A stretch of DNA of 64,000 nt from Streptomyces sp. I6 (GCA_003725745.1 RHDP01000001.1:5931501-5995500); one strand, 5' to 3'. Shown: positions 36,707 to 45,543, counted from the first letter of the stretch. A program made the numbers and translations. The notes: generated by a model from the sequence alone, not told the origin.

Positions 36707-36769
36707 CCCGCCCGGCCCCCGGCCCCGGGCCCCCGACGCCTGCTCCTCGACCCCAGATCCCCGGCCTCC

Positions 36770-36970
36770 GGGCCTCTCCCGCTCCCGCTCCCGCTCCCGC
36801 TCCCGATCCCGACATGATTCCGGTCCCGCTCCCTATCCCGCTCCCGACACGGTTCAGGTCCCGCTCCCGACACGATTCCGATTCCGATCCCCGGCCTGTT
36901 CCATGGCCACGATTCCGGCCCCGGCCCCGGCCCCGGTCCCGGTCCCGATTCCCATCCCGGTCCCCGGCCT
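36770..36970. repeat. CTCCCG/ATTCCG low-complexity hexamer tract
   Basis: About 200 bp of degenerate CCGCTC, CCGATT and CCGGTC hexamers fill most of the gap 36707-37120. No gene is seen there. Confidence 0.8.
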
Positions 36971-37120
36971 GCGGACGTTCGCCAGCCCGTTCCCAGGGGC
37001 GCGAGGCGCGGTCACGGGTCGCGGCAGACGCCCGGCGCGGGGAGTCCGGGAGCCTCCGAGGACCGGACGGCCGGTCCGCGTGACACGCTGGACGCAGGCG
37101 AGCCGAGAGAGGTGACGTGC

Positions 37121-39289
37121 GTGGGCCTGCCGCGGGTGGGTGAGGGGTGGCGCTGGAGGTCCGCCGGGGGAGCGCTGCTGAGGGTGGTCGTGGTGTGGGC
37201 GGTGTCCACGCTGACGCTGCTCGCACTCGCCGGGATCCTGCCCGACTTCCGGCTCCGTTCGGACAACGGGGAGAGCATCACATGGACCGCCGTCACCGCG
37301 GCCTGGGGAGCGGGCGCGTTCGGCCTGCTCAGCGCCCTGGTCTGGCCGCTGGCCGTGCGTGCGTTCCTGCTGGTGCCCGCGCTGGTGCTGGGCCTGCTGG
37401 TGTTCTTCCTGAACGGATCCCTGCTGCTGCTCGCCCTGAGGCTCATCCCCGACGGGAGCGGTGCCGCCGCGCCCGAGACCGCCGTGGTGGTCGCCGCCGT
37501 GATGTCGGCCGTCGCCTCGGCCACCTCCACCGCGCTGGCCGTCCGCGACGACAACGCCTACCGCCGGAGGCTGTCCCGCCTCGCCACCCGGAGGCGCCGC
37601 AGACGCGGCCGGCCGGCGGACGGTGAGGCGCCGCCCGCGACGGTGTTCCTGCAACTCGACGGCGTGGGCCACGCCGTGCTCGTCCAGGCCGTGAAGGACG
37701 GGCTGATGCCCACCGTCGCGAGATGGCTCGAGACCTCGCACCGCCTCACCCGCTGGCGCACCGACTGGTCCAGCCAGACGGGCGCCAGCCAGCTCGGCAT
37801 CCTCCACGGATCGAACCACGACGTGCCCGCCTTCCGCTGGTACGAGAAGGACAGCGGCCGGATCATGGTCAGCAACCGGCCCGCGAGCGCCGTCGAGCTC
37901 CAGCGCCGCGCGGTCCGGCGGACCAGGGACGCCGGGCTCCTCAGCCTCGACGGGGCCAGCCGGGGGAACCTCTTCACCGGCGGCGCCGAGCAGCTCGCAC
38001 TGGTCCTGTCCGCAGCCGCCCGCCGTGGCCGCGCCAACCGCTCCAGGGCCGGCTACTTCGCCTACTTCTCCGATCCCGCCAACGCCGTCCGGACCGCGGT
38101 GTCGTTCGTGGCGGAGGCCGGCCGCGAGATCGGGCAGTCCGTCCGCTCCCGGGTGCGCGGCGACTGGCCGCGCACCCGCCGCGGTGGGCTGTACCCCTTC
38201 ATCCGGGCCTTCGCGACCGTAGTCGAACGGGACGTGGTGGTCGCCGCCGTGATGGGCGACATGCTCGCCGGGCGTACCGCCGTCTACGCCGACCTCGTCG
38301 CCTATGACGAGGTGGCCCACCACTCGGGACCACACAGCCGGGACGCCGCCAAGGTCCTCCAGCGGATCGACCGTGCCGTCGCGCTGATGGCGAAGGTCGC
38401 CGAGCACGCGCCCCGCACCTACCGGATCGTGCTCCTCTCCGACCACGGCCAGAGCCCCGGCGAGACCTTCGAAGACGCCTACGGGCTGACCCTGAAGGAC
38501 CTCGTCCGCGCCGGCTGCGGGCTGCCCGTCTCCCGCCGCGCGGGACGTACCAAGAGCGGCGCGGAAGCGCGGGACGCCGCCCGGCACGCGCTGCTCGGCG
38601 CGCTGCACCGGCCGGTGGGCGAGGACGCGGCCGAGGAACGGCCCTCGCCCGGCCCGGAGCCGATCGTGCTCGCCTCGGGGAACCTCGGCCTGATCTCCTT
38701 CCCCGACCTCCCGGGCCGGCTCAGCCGCGAGGAGATCGACCGCCGCCACCCGGCGCTGCTGCACACCCTCGCCGGGCATCCCGGCATCGGCTTCCTCCTG
38801 GTGCGCAGCGAGCGGCACGGCTCGGTGGTGCTGGCCCGGGGCGGGGACGGGACCGTGGAACTGCCGCTGGCCGACCTCGACGGGTCGGGCCCGCTCGCGG
38901 TGTTCGGGCCGGGTGCCGCCGACGCCGTCCGGCGCACCGACTCGTTCCCGCACGCCGCCGACATCATGGTCAACTCGATGTACGACCCGGACACCGGCCG
39001 GGTGCACGCCTTCGAGCCGCAGATCGGTTCGCACGGCGGGCTCGGCGGCGAGCAGTCCCACGCCTTTCTGCTGTCGCCGCTCGAACTGTCGGAGCCCGTC
39101 CCGGGCGGCGGCGAGCCGGTGGGCGCCGAACAGGTGCACACGGTGCTGCGGCGCTGGCTGGACGAGGTCAGGGGCGAGCCCTTCGGCCCGCAGGTGCCGC
39201 TGCATCAGACGGAGGACCACCCGCCTCCGGACGGTCCGGAAGAAGCTCTTCCCGTGGCGGGCCCCGAGCTGCCGGACAAGAAGGATTGA
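37121..39289 (+). CDS. Membrane-anchored alkaline-phosphatase-fold phosphodiesterase with holin-like domain
   Basis: The ~722-residue protein starts with four membrane helices matching a holin-like (Phage_holin_4-type) domain (VVVVWAVSTLTLLALAGILP onward), then a basic RRRRRRGRPAD linker at about residue 165. The large remainder is an alkaline-phosphatase superfamily domain: TVFLQLDGVGHAVLVQAV (metal Asp), TDWSSQTGASQLGILHGSNH, YADLVAYDEVAHHSGP and VLLSDHGQSPGETF supply metal ligands and the nucleophile Thr or Ser. It probably hydrolyses a phosphodiester or phosphoryl lipid at the membrane. The GTG at 37121 has AGAGAGG 8 nt upstream; another GTG at 37112 is in frame. Confidence 0.85.
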   Translation: MGLPRVGEGWRWRSAGGALLRVVVVWAVSTLTLLALAGILPDFRLRSDNGESITWTAVTAAWGAGAFGLLSALVWPLAVRAFLLVPALVLGLLVFFLNGSLLLLALRLIPDGSGAAAPETAVVVAAVMSAVASATSTALAVRDDNAYRRRLSRLATRRRRRRGRPADGEAPPATVFLQLDGVGHAVLVQAVKDGLMPTVARWLETSHRLTRWRTDWSSQTGASQLGILHGSNHDVPAFRWYEKDSGRIMVSNRPASAVELQRRAVRRTRDAGLLSLDGASRGNLFTGGAEQLALVLSAAARRGRANRSRAGYFAYFSDPANAVRTAVSFVAEAGREIGQSVRSRVRGDWPRTRRGGLYPFIRAFATVVERDVVVAAVMGDMLAGRTAVYADLVAYDEVAHHSGPHSRDAAKVLQRIDRAVALMAKVAEHAPRTYRIVLLSDHGQSPGETFEDAYGLTLKDLVRAGCGLPVSRRAGRTKSGAEARDAARHALLGALHRPVGEDAAEERPSPGPEPIVLASGNLGLISFPDLPGRLSREEIDRRHPALLHTLAGHPGIGFLLVRSERHGSVVLARGGDGTVELPLADLDGSGPLAVFGPGAADAVRRTDSFPHAADIMVNSMYDPDTGRVHAFEPQIGSHGGLGGEQSHAFLLSPLELSEPVPGGGEPVGAEQVHTVLRRWLDEVRGEPFGPQVPLHQTEDHPPPDGPEEALPVAGPELPDKKD

Positions 39290-39357
39290 CCCGGCGGGAG
39301 GGCGGAACCGTCTCCGGCTACCGGGGCGTGCCGGTCCTGTTCACCGGGGCGCTCGTG

Positions 39358-39379
39358 TCCGGGTGGACGTCCACCCGGA
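39358..39379 (+). terminator. 22-bp perfect palindrome after the phosphodiesterase gene
   Basis: TCCGGGTGGAC (39358-39368) is followed without spacer by GTCCACCCGGA. It lies 70 bp past the stop codon and can fold as a terminator stem or serve as a protein site. Confidence 0.4.
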
Positions 39380-39508
39380 ACCCTCGGACGGCGGACAGGA
39401 CGGAGGATTCGGCCGCCCGGGCGTCGTCCGATAGGGCGCATTCAGGGCGCGGGCGGCGCGTCGGCGCCGGATCGCGGGCAGAGCTGGCATGTCCAGGAGG
39501 TTGTGCCC

Positions 39509-39853
39509 GTGAACCGACCCGTGCACTGTGCCGACCGTGTCGTGCTCGCCGTCCTGATGGCGCTCGTCGCCGTCCTCGGGACCCGGGCGGGCGCCGCGGC
39601 AGCCGACCCGGCCGGCCCGGAGCGCCCACCGGCCTCCGCACCCGCCGATCCGGCGGGAGAGGCACCGCAGGACAACTCCGCCCCGGAACAGCCCGCGCCC
39701 GCCCGTGCGGAGAGGCGGAGTGCACGGGCCTGCGCACCGGCCGAGGACGGGACGGCGGGTCGCGAAGACCCCCGCCCGCCGGCCGGCCCCGTCGCCGAAT
39801 CCGCCGCTCCACCTCCGCCTCCGGCGACGAGGTCCGTGGTCCTGCGCTGCTGA
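39509..39853 (+). CDS. Small secreted Pro/Ala-rich protein
   Basis: The 114-residue protein begins VNRPVHCADRVVLAVLMALV with a hydrophobic core and Ala-rich cleavage zone (RAGAAAADP), a signal peptide by appearance. The mature part is disordered, rich in Pro, Ala, Glu and Arg, with single cysteines in SARACAPAE and at the C-terminus. The family is not recognised. AGGAGG 8 nt before the GTG at 39509 supports translation; an upstream GTG at 39503 is too close to it. It lies between the phosphodiesterase gene and another small ORF, all on the + strand. Confidence 0.55.
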   Translation: MNRPVHCADRVVLAVLMALVAVLGTRAGAAAADPAGPERPPASAPADPAGEAPQDNSAPEQPAPARAERRSARACAPAEDGTAGREDPRPPAGPVAESAAPPPPPATRSVVLRC

Positions 39854-39943
39854 GGACCCGTACGGGGACGGCGTCTCGCCATGCCCTGCCCCGCACGGAC
39901 GTCCACCCCATGCGAATCCCCGACCGAGCGCTAGGAGACAGCC

Positions 39944-40108
39944 ATGCCCATCGACCCCCTCGCCGCCGTGAACGCCCTCATCCGTGCCGAGGTCGTCCGT
40001 ACCGGTCCCGACGAGCACCACGCCCCCGGAGCGGCCGCTCGGGAACCCGAACCTAAAGAGCCCTCCGATCCCCGCGGCGGCGACACCGGGGCCCAGGACG
40101 CCCACTGA
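39944..40108 (+). CDS. 54-residue hydrophilic small protein
   Basis: A short ORF reads MPIDPLAAVNALIRAEVVRT then GPDEHHAPGAAAREPEPKEP and ends GAQDAH. It has AGGAGA 6-7 nt upstream of the ATG, high third-position GC and no overlap with a larger gene. It is acidic and proline-rich, with no signal peptide or known domain. It follows the small secreted-protein gene by 90 bp. The 470 bp after it hold no gene. The coding call is based mainly on the ribosome site and codon use. Confidence 0.5.
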   Translation: MPIDPLAAVNALIRAEVVRTGPDEHHAPGAAAREPEPKEPSDPRGGDTGAQDAH

Positions 40109-40582
40109 CTCCGCCGCAGCCGGGCACGGGAGCCCACCCACCCTGTGCCCGGCACCACGGGCCGCCCGGCGGTGGCCCGGCGGCCCGGTGGGCCCGGAGG
40201 CCCGGCTGGCAAGGGACGGCCGGGACCGGCCCCCGGGGCGGCGCGGGCACGGCACCCCTGCGGTACCAGGTGCCCTCTCCGCCCGGCGCCGAGCACCCCC
40301 GGCCGGTACCCGGTGCCGCCCACGGCGCACATGGCCGCTCTCTCCGGGGCGCGCCCCGGTCCCCCGGTCCCCCGGGGCCCGTCGCCCACCGTCATGACCT
40401 CCCGGGTAATCGACCCCTTCGCGCCGCCACGGCATCGTGAGTGCACCGGGTACCGGGCGGCGCACTCCGCCCGGTACCCGGCCCGGAACCGGAACCGGAA
40501 CCGGACCCGGACCCGCGCTCGCGCCCACGCCCACGGTTTCGGCTCCGACCTCGACCTCTACCTCGACGGAGGCTGATCCACC

Positions 40583-41008
40583 ATGTCCCACGCACTGCTC
40601 GCCGGCCTCTCCCGCACCGCCAACCCGCGAGGTGCGCTGCGCCGCTTCCTCGCCGCCGACGCCGTCGTCACAGGCATCAACGGAGCGGCCTACAGCGCCG
40701 TCCCGGGCGCGCTCGGACGGCTGCTCGGCATCGACAGCACCCTGCTCGCGGTGCTGGGCGCCCTGCTCCTCGCCGTGGCCGCGGGCATCGGCTTCCTGGC
40801 CGCACGGCCGGAGCCGCCCGCGGCCGCCGTCGAGCTCGTCGTCGGCGTCAACGCGGCCTGGGCGCTGCTCGGCATCGCCGCTGTCGTGCTGTGGCTGGAA
40901 CCCACGGCCGCTGGTGCCGTGTGGACACCCCTCCAGGCGCTGGTCGTCGCCTGCTTCGCCGCCCTCCAGTGGTCGGCGCTGTGCGGCGCGGGGCGGCTCA
41001 CGGCGTGA
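40583..41008 (+). CDS. Four-helix membrane protein of unknown function
   Basis: The 141-residue protein has four hydrophobic segments (around VVTGINGAAYSAVPGALG, LLAVLGALLLAVAAGIGFL, AVELVVGVNAAWALLGIAAV and LQALVVACFAALQWSAL). It resembles small integral membrane proteins often paired with XRE regulators in Streptomyces; no enzymatic motif is visible. GGAGG about 10 nt before the ATG supports the start. Its end overlaps the convergent XRE regulator gene by 11 bases. Confidence 0.7.
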   Translation: MSHALLAGLSRTANPRGALRRFLAADAVVTGINGAAYSAVPGALGRLLGIDSTLLAVLGALLLAVAAGIGFLAARPEPPAAAVELVVGVNAAWALLGIAAVVLWLEPTAAGAVWTPLQALVVACFAALQWSALCGAGRLTA

Positions 41009-41854
41009 GCGACCGCAGATAGGCCACCGTCGCGGGGTCGGCAGGCAGCAGCGTCTCGATGGCCAGCTCCGCGACGGTCACGTCCATCGGCGTGTTGAAC
41101 GTCGAGATCGACGAGACGAACGACAGCACCCTCCCGTCGTGCTCGATCCGCAGCGGCAGGGCGAGGTACGCGTGCGGCCCGCCCTCGCCGCCGGACTCTC
41201 CCCCGTCCGCGCCCTCCGCCGAGTCCTCCGCCGCGGCCTCGGCGGCCGTCCCCCGGGCGCGCGCACCGGAGGGTACGCGGCGACCTCGTCGTAGAGCTCC
41301 CTCAGCTCCCGCGAGCGGACCAGGGCGATCTGGCGTTCCATCCGGGCCAGCAGATGCCCTCGCCACTCACGCAGATTGCGGATTCGCGGGGCGAGACCCT
41401 CCGGATGCAGGGTGATCCGCATCGCGTTCAGCGGAGGCGTGAGCACCTGCTCCGGCAGGCCCTCCAGGAGCATCGCGATGCCCCGGTTCGCCGCGACGAC
41501 CGTGTACGTGCCGTCGACCACGAGCGCCGGATACGGCTCGTAGCCGTGCAGCAGCCGCTCCACCCCCGCTCGCAGCGAGTCCATCGCCGGGGCGTCGAGC
41601 GGTGTCCGCGCGAACCTCGGAGCGTAACCGGCCGCCAGCAGCAGCGCATTCCGGTCCCGCACCGGCACGTCCAACTGCTCGGCCAGCCGCAGGACCATCT
41701 CCTCACTGGGCCGCGACCTGCCCGTTTCGACGAAACTGATGTGACGGGCGGAGGAGCCGGCGCGCAGCGCCAGCTCCAGCTGGCTCAGTCTGCGCCGCTC
41801 CCGCCAGCCACGCAGCAGTGGCCCTACTCCCGTGTCGGGCGCGACAGTTGTCAT
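40998..41854 (-). CDS. XRE regulator with MmyB-like ligand domain, one frame break as read
   Basis: Residues ~10-65 form an XRE helix-turn-helix (RERRRLSQLELALRAGSSAR, HISFVETGRSRPSEEMVLRL), followed by an MmyB-like ligand-binding domain (YEPYPALVVDGTYTVVAANR, AMRITLHPEGLAPRIRNL, EWRGHLLARMERQ). The last ~90 residues (LPLRIEHDGRVLSFVSSIST) lie in another frame; one base is missing at the GGG run 41271-41273 (+ strand). MmyB-type domains bind fatty-acid-like ligands. A -10 box, TACGGT, 6 nt before the ATG at 41854 implies a leaderless mRNA, and its promoter faces the divergent pterin dehydratase gene 48 bp away. Confidence 0.8.
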
Positions 41855-41860
41855 GACGGA

Positions 41861-41866
41861 ACCGTA
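41861..41866 (-). promoter_or_regulatory. -10 box of the XRE regulator gene
   Basis: TACGGT on the minus strand, 6 nt before the ATG at 41854. Confidence 0.4.
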
Positions 41867-41902
41867 ACGTCACCGGCAGACACATCCGGAGGGAGCTCGT
41901 CC

Positions 41903-42208
41903 ATGCCCACAGAGCCACTGTCCCAGAAGGAGATCGAGGACCGGCTGCGCGAACTGCCGGGCTGGTCCCAGGAAGGCGACCGGATCGCCCGTACCTACCG
42001 GCTCGGCAGCCACTTCGCGGCCACCGCGCTGGTCGTCCACATCGCCCGGATCCAGGAGGAACTCGACCACCACTCCGATCTGCTCCTCGGGTACAACACG
42101 GTCAACCTCACGGTGAACACGCACTCCGCGGGCGGCGCGATCACCGAACTCGACTTCGAACTCGCCCACCGGGTCGAGGGCGCCGCCGCGAGCCACGGCG
42201 CGAGCTGA
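41903..42208 (+). CDS. 4a-hydroxytetrahydrobiopterin dehydratase
   Basis: The 101-residue protein matches PhhB/DCoH proteins: LSQKEIEDRLRELPGWSQEG, then EELDHHSDLLLGYNTVNLTV and NTHSAGGAITELDFELAHRV. The two adjacent histidines of DHHSD and the His in NTH are the catalytic trio; serine replaces the usual proline after HH. It regenerates pterin cofactor after aromatic amino-acid hydroxylation. GGAGGGAG 6-7 nt before the ATG at 41903 fixes the start. It is divergent from the XRE regulator and is the second family member in this window, closer to the canonical form than the Moco-linked copy at 8132-8500. Confidence 0.85.
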   Translation: MPTEPLSQKEIEDRLRELPGWSQEGDRIARTYRLGSHFAATALVVHIARIQEELDHHSDLLLGYNTVNLTVNTHSAGGAITELDFELAHRVEGAAASHGAS

Positions 42209-42426
42209 CCGCGCCGCACGCCGAACCGGGCTCACGGCCGGAAGCACCGGGCGGCCGCGGCCCCCGGTGCGGCCGTGACCCGGAGGCGGTGCTTCACGCG
42301 GCCGCACCCGGATGAGGTCGGCGCGGGGCGCACCGGACGGCCGCGGCCGCCCCTGCGGTGCTCTGCGCCGCCCCGCGGCAGTACCGCCACCACGGTGCGC
42401 CGAGATGCGCGCAGCCCCTCCCCGGA

Positions 42427-42720
42427 GTGAAGCCGGAGGTCGAGAACCGGCGCGCCCTGCTCGCCGCCGCCGGACTCACACCGACCCTGACCCGTACCTT
42501 CCTCACCCTCCTCCTCGGCCTGCCGGCGCCGGTCACCGGCACCGTGCGCGAAGGGCCGGTCTCCGGCCCTCCTGGCAGCGAAGGTCCCGGGAGGGACGGC
42601 TGGACGCGGACGCCGCCGCCGTACTCGACCGGCTGCCGGACCCGGACGGCGAGGAGGACCTGATGCGCCGCCCGGACTGCTGCACGCTGGCGGCCCGCAC
42701 GGTGCACGCGAGACGGCACG
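42427..42720 (+). pseudogene. Possible degraded gene of unknown identity
   Basis: Within the gap 42209-42829, codon use is coding-like over two frames: VENRRALLAAAGLTPTLTRT and FLTLLLGLPAPVTGTVREGP first, then after a one-base shift near 42590 REGRLDADAAAVLDRLPDPD and LMRRPDCCTLAARTVHAR. No family is recognised, and the frame then enters CACGACACG-type simple repeats (42725-42780). It may be a fragment of a lost gene; noise is possible. Confidence 0.25.
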
Positions 42721-42829
42721 GTACGGCGCGACACGCGACACGACACGCGCGACACGACACGACACGGCGCGGCGCGGCACGGACAGCGGACGGGGCCGGT
42801 CGGCGCCGTGCCGGGCGTCCCCCGGCGGA

Positions 42830-43876
42830 TCAGGCCGTGAGCAGCACCCCGCCGTACGCCGCAGTCGCGATCAGCACCCAGGAGGTGAGCCCGAGCAGGG
42901 CCACCCGCGGGCCGGTGCGGGTCAGGGACGGCAGATGGACCGCGCTGCCGAGGCCGAACAGGGCGGCGGCGAGCAGCAGTTCCTGGGCCGCACCGGCCGC
43001 GGCGAGGACCTGCGCCGGCACCAGCCCGGTGCTGCGCAGGACCACCAGCGCGAGGAAGCCCACGATGAACAGGGGGACGAGCGGAGGCCGTCCGGACCCG
43101 GCGGTGTCGCGGCCGCGGCGCCGGGCCGCGACGACGAGCACGGCGGCCAGCGGTGCCAGCAGCGCCACCCGGAGGAGTTTCACCAGGACGGCTTCGCCCA
43201 GCGCCGCCGGTCCGGCCGTCTGGGCGGTGGCCACCACCTGGCCCACGTCGTGGACACCGGCGCCCACCCACCGCCCGAACTCGGCGCCGGTGAGGCCGAG
43301 CGGTCCGTGCAGCAGCGGCAGGACGGCGATGGCGAGGGTGCCGCAGAGCGTCACCAGCGCCACGGAGGTGACCACGTCCTCGTCGTCGCTGTCCTGCACC
43401 GAGCCCACGGCCCCGATGGCGGAGGCCCCGCAGATGGAGTAGCCCGCGGCGATCAGCAGCGGCTGGTCGCCCGGCAGCCCCAGCCGCCGCCCGAGCCACC
43501 AGGTGCCGCCGAAGGTGGCCGCGACCACGGCCAGCACCATCACGACCGTCGCCCATCCCAGCCCCAGCACGTCCGCGAGGCTCAGCTTGAGACCGAGCAG
43601 CACGATCCCGGCCCGCATCAGGCGCTTCGCGGCCAGCGACAGGCCGCCGCGGCAGCTGCCGCGCACCCGCGCGGCCAGCCATGGCGTGTGCGCGGCGGCG
43701 ACACCCAGGACGACGGCCGCGGTGAGCATCGGGAGGCCGGGCACGGCACGGTGTGCCAGCCAGGCCGCCAGCACTCCGGCCGCGGCGAGCACCAGCCCGG
43801 GAACGGGCCCGGCGGGACCCGCCGGCCGTTTCCGGGCGGCGACGAGCCGGGAACCGGGGCCCGTGAGGGCCGTCAC
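42830..43876 (-). CDS. YeiH/UPF0324-family membrane exporter
   Basis: The 348-residue protein has about ten membrane helices and the UPF0324/YeiH signatures: LMRAGIVLLGLKLSLADVLG, AAGYSICGASAIGAVGSVQD with the conserved Cys-Gly-Ala-Ser-Ala-Ile, VGAGVHDVGQVVATAQTAG and LVKLLRVALLAPLAAVL. Members are annotated as putative sulfate or sulfite exporters. The GTG at 43876 overlaps the cysteine dioxygenase stop as GTGA. Coupling to that enzyme supports export of sulfite or sulfate released from cysteine, and a LysR gene lies upstream on the same strand, as yeiE does near yeiH in Escherichia coli. Confidence 0.85.
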   Translation of the reverse strand: MTALTGPGSRLVAARKRPAGPAGPVPGLVLAAAGVLAAWLAHRAVPGLPMLTAAVVLGVAAAHTPWLAARVRGSCRGGLSLAAKRLMRAGIVLLGLKLSLADVLGLGWATVVMVLAVVAATFGGTWWLGRRLGLPGDQPLLIAAGYSICGASAIGAVGSVQDSDDEDVVTSVALVTLCGTLAIAVLPLLHGPLGLTGAEFGRWVGAGVHDVGQVVATAQTAGPAALGEAVLVKLLRVALLAPLAAVLVVAARRRGRDTAGSGRPPLVPLFIVGFLALVVLRSTGLVPAQVLAAAGAAQELLLAAALFGLGSAVHLPSLTRTGPRVALLGLTSWVLIATAAYGGVLLTA

Positions 43877-44436
43877 CGGTCGGCGGGCAGGTCGTAGACG
43901 CGCCGGACGCTGGTGCCGAGGCGGACGATGTCGGCACCGTACACGTGCAGGGACACGGCCTTGCCGGTGCCGGCGTTGCGGACGAGGTGGATGTCGCCGG
44001 GCGGGGCGAACGCGGCGACGGTCCCCGCCGGGTTCACCACGTCCTGCGCGGCGACCAGCCGGGCGGTCATGCCGTGCGGCACCAGCCGGTAGCGCCGCTC
44101 GTGCTCCTCGCCCCGGTGCACACCCGTCACGCACCACGACACATGGTCGTGCACGGGCGTGCTCTGGCCGGGCAGCCAGACCAGGGCCACCACGGAGAAG
44201 CTGCCGTCGTGCTCGGCGTGCAGGACGTGCTGGCGGTAGTGGGCGGAGTCGCCCTCGCACTGCCCTTCGGTGAGCAGATCGGATCTGCCGAGGTGCGGCA
44301 GGAGCCTCTCCGCCACCATGTACGCCGTGGGCTCGGGAGGGAGGCCGCGGTTCACGGTCTCCCGTATCTCCGCCACCAGGGAGCGGAGCCGGGCGGTCGC
44401 GGGGGTCGCGGCGGTGGCCGTGTGCGCAGTCGTCAT
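43873..44436 (-). CDS. Cysteine dioxygenase (type I)
   Basis: The 187-residue cupin oxidises cysteine to cysteine sulfinic acid with non-heme iron. The iron ligands are in STPVHDHVSWCVTGVHRGEE (HxH) and DIHLVRNAG (His); the Cys next to HDHVSW and the Tyr in HVYGADIVR are placed to form the Cys-Tyr crosslink known in mammalian enzymes. N-terminal residues 1-45 carry the helical cap. The ATG at 44436 lacks a strong ribosome site. The stop overlaps the exporter gene start, and a LysR regulator lies 190 bp upstream: a small cysteine-sulfur disposal unit. Confidence 0.85.
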   Translation of the reverse strand: MTTAHTATAATPATARLRSLVAEIRETVNRGLPPEPTAYMVAERLLPHLGRSDLLTEGQCEGDSAHYRQHVLHAEHDGSFSVVALVWLPGQSTPVHDHVSWCVTGVHRGEEHERRYRLVPHGMTARLVAAQDVVNPAGTVAAFAPPGDIHLVRNAGTGKAVSLHVYGADIVRLGTSVRRVYDLPADR

Positions 44437-44625
44437 GTCCGCAGCGTCCGCCCCTCGTCCCGGGGCGTCCAGGCACGATCGCTTGCGGGGTCCTCAACGG
44501 TCCCTTATGGATGGGGAGAAGGGGCCGCCCCCGAGCGGCCGGGTCCGGCGGCACCCGCGGGGTGCCCGGCACGAGGGCCGGAAGCGAGGGCCGGACATGA
44601 GGGCCGGACGGCCTCCCGAGGGGGC

Positions 44626-45531
44626 TCAGCAGCCGACCCGGCGCTGGGCCACCGCGACGAGCCGGTCCAGCACCAGTGCGACGGCGGGGACGCGCAACTG
44701 CTCCCGGAGCACATACGCGCCGACCCGGCGGCGGGTGTGCGGTTCCACGATCCGCCCCGTGACCTTGCCGTGGCACAGGAACGACAGCACCAGCTGCGGC
44801 ACCATGGCGATGCCCACCCCCGACGCCACGAGGCTCTGCATCACCAGGTTGTCGTCCGTGGTGCAGGCGATGTCCGGCGCGAACCCCTCCTCCGCGCAGG
44901 CGTGCAGGAAATTGGCCCGGCAGCGCAGGCACCCCGCTATCCAGCGCTCGCCGGCGAGATCCGCCAGCCGCACGGCCCGCCGCCTCGCCAGCGGGTGCCC
45001 GGAGGGCAGCAGCACCGTCAGGGGGTCCTCCAGCAGCGGCTCGGCGGCCAGCTCGTCCGGCACTTCGGCGGTGTGGCCCGGGTAGCTGAAGGACAGGGCG
45101 ATGTCGCAGTCGCCCCGGGCCACCAGCCTCAGGGACTCGGGTGGTTCGCTCTCGGTCAGCTCGATGCGGATGCCCGGATGTTCGGCCGCGACGGAGGCCA
45201 TCATCTCCGGGATGAGGGTCGCACAGGCGCTGGGGAACGCGCTCACGCGGACCCTTCCGGTGCGCAGGCGGGTGATGGCGTCGATCTGCTGCTGCGCCGC
45301 CGCGAGACTGTCGAGGATCGTGCCGGTGTGCCGGGTCAGCGCCTCCCCGGCCTCGGTGAGCCTGATGCCGCGGCCGATCCGGGTGAACAGGGGAGTGCCG
45401 ACGTCCCGCTCCAGCGCCTTCATCTGCTGGCTGACGGCTGGCTGGGTGTAGCCGAGCGAACGGGCGGCTGCCGAGTACGAGCCGGTTCTGACCACCTCGT
45501 GGAAAGTCCTGATGTACCGGGAATCGAACAC
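44626..45531 (-). CDS. LysR-family transcriptional regulator
   Basis: The 301-residue regulator has a LysR winged helix (YIRTFHEVVRTGSYSAAARS, LGYTQPAVSQQMKALERDVG, TPLFTRIGRGIRLTEAGEAL) and a periplasmic-binding-protein-like effector domain (VRVSAFPSACATLIPEMMAS, CDIALSFSYPGHTAEVPDEL, TTDDNLVMQSLVASGVGIAM). The GTG at 45531 is chosen because a TATGCT -10 box lies 6 nt upstream (45538-45543), giving a leaderless transcript, and because the helix-turn-helix follows at once. It precedes cysteine dioxygenase and the YeiH-type exporter on the same strand, so sulfur-linked control is likely. Confidence 0.88.
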   Translation of the reverse strand: MFDSRYIRTFHEVVRTGSYSAAARSLGYTQPAVSQQMKALERDVGTPLFTRIGRGIRLTEAGEALTRHTGTILDSLAAAQQQIDAITRLRTGRVRVSAFPSACATLIPEMMASVAAEHPGIRIELTESEPPESLRLVARGDCDIALSFSYPGHTAEVPDELAAEPLLEDPLTVLLPSGHPLARRRAVRLADLAGERWIAGCLRCRANFLHACAEEGFAPDIACTTDDNLVMQSLVASGVGIAMVPQLVLSFLCHGKVTGRIVEPHTRRRVGAYVLREQLRVPAVALVLDRLVAVAQRRVGC

Positions 45532-45537
45532 GGCAGA

Positions 45538-45543
45538 AGCATA
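45538..45543 (-). promoter_or_regulatory. -10 box of the LysR gene
   Basis: TATGCT on the minus strand, 6 nt before the GTG at 45531, no ribosome site. Confidence 0.4.

Noticed and set aside
36854..39220. A 788-codon frame antisense to the membrane phosphodiesterase
   Set aside because: It has no domain or hydrophobic pattern, whereas the + strand encodes clear metal-binding motifs.
37121..39289. A prophage, suggested by the holin-like domain
   Set aside because: The domain is only the anchor of a large phosphodiesterase; no capsid, tail, integrase or attachment site is present.
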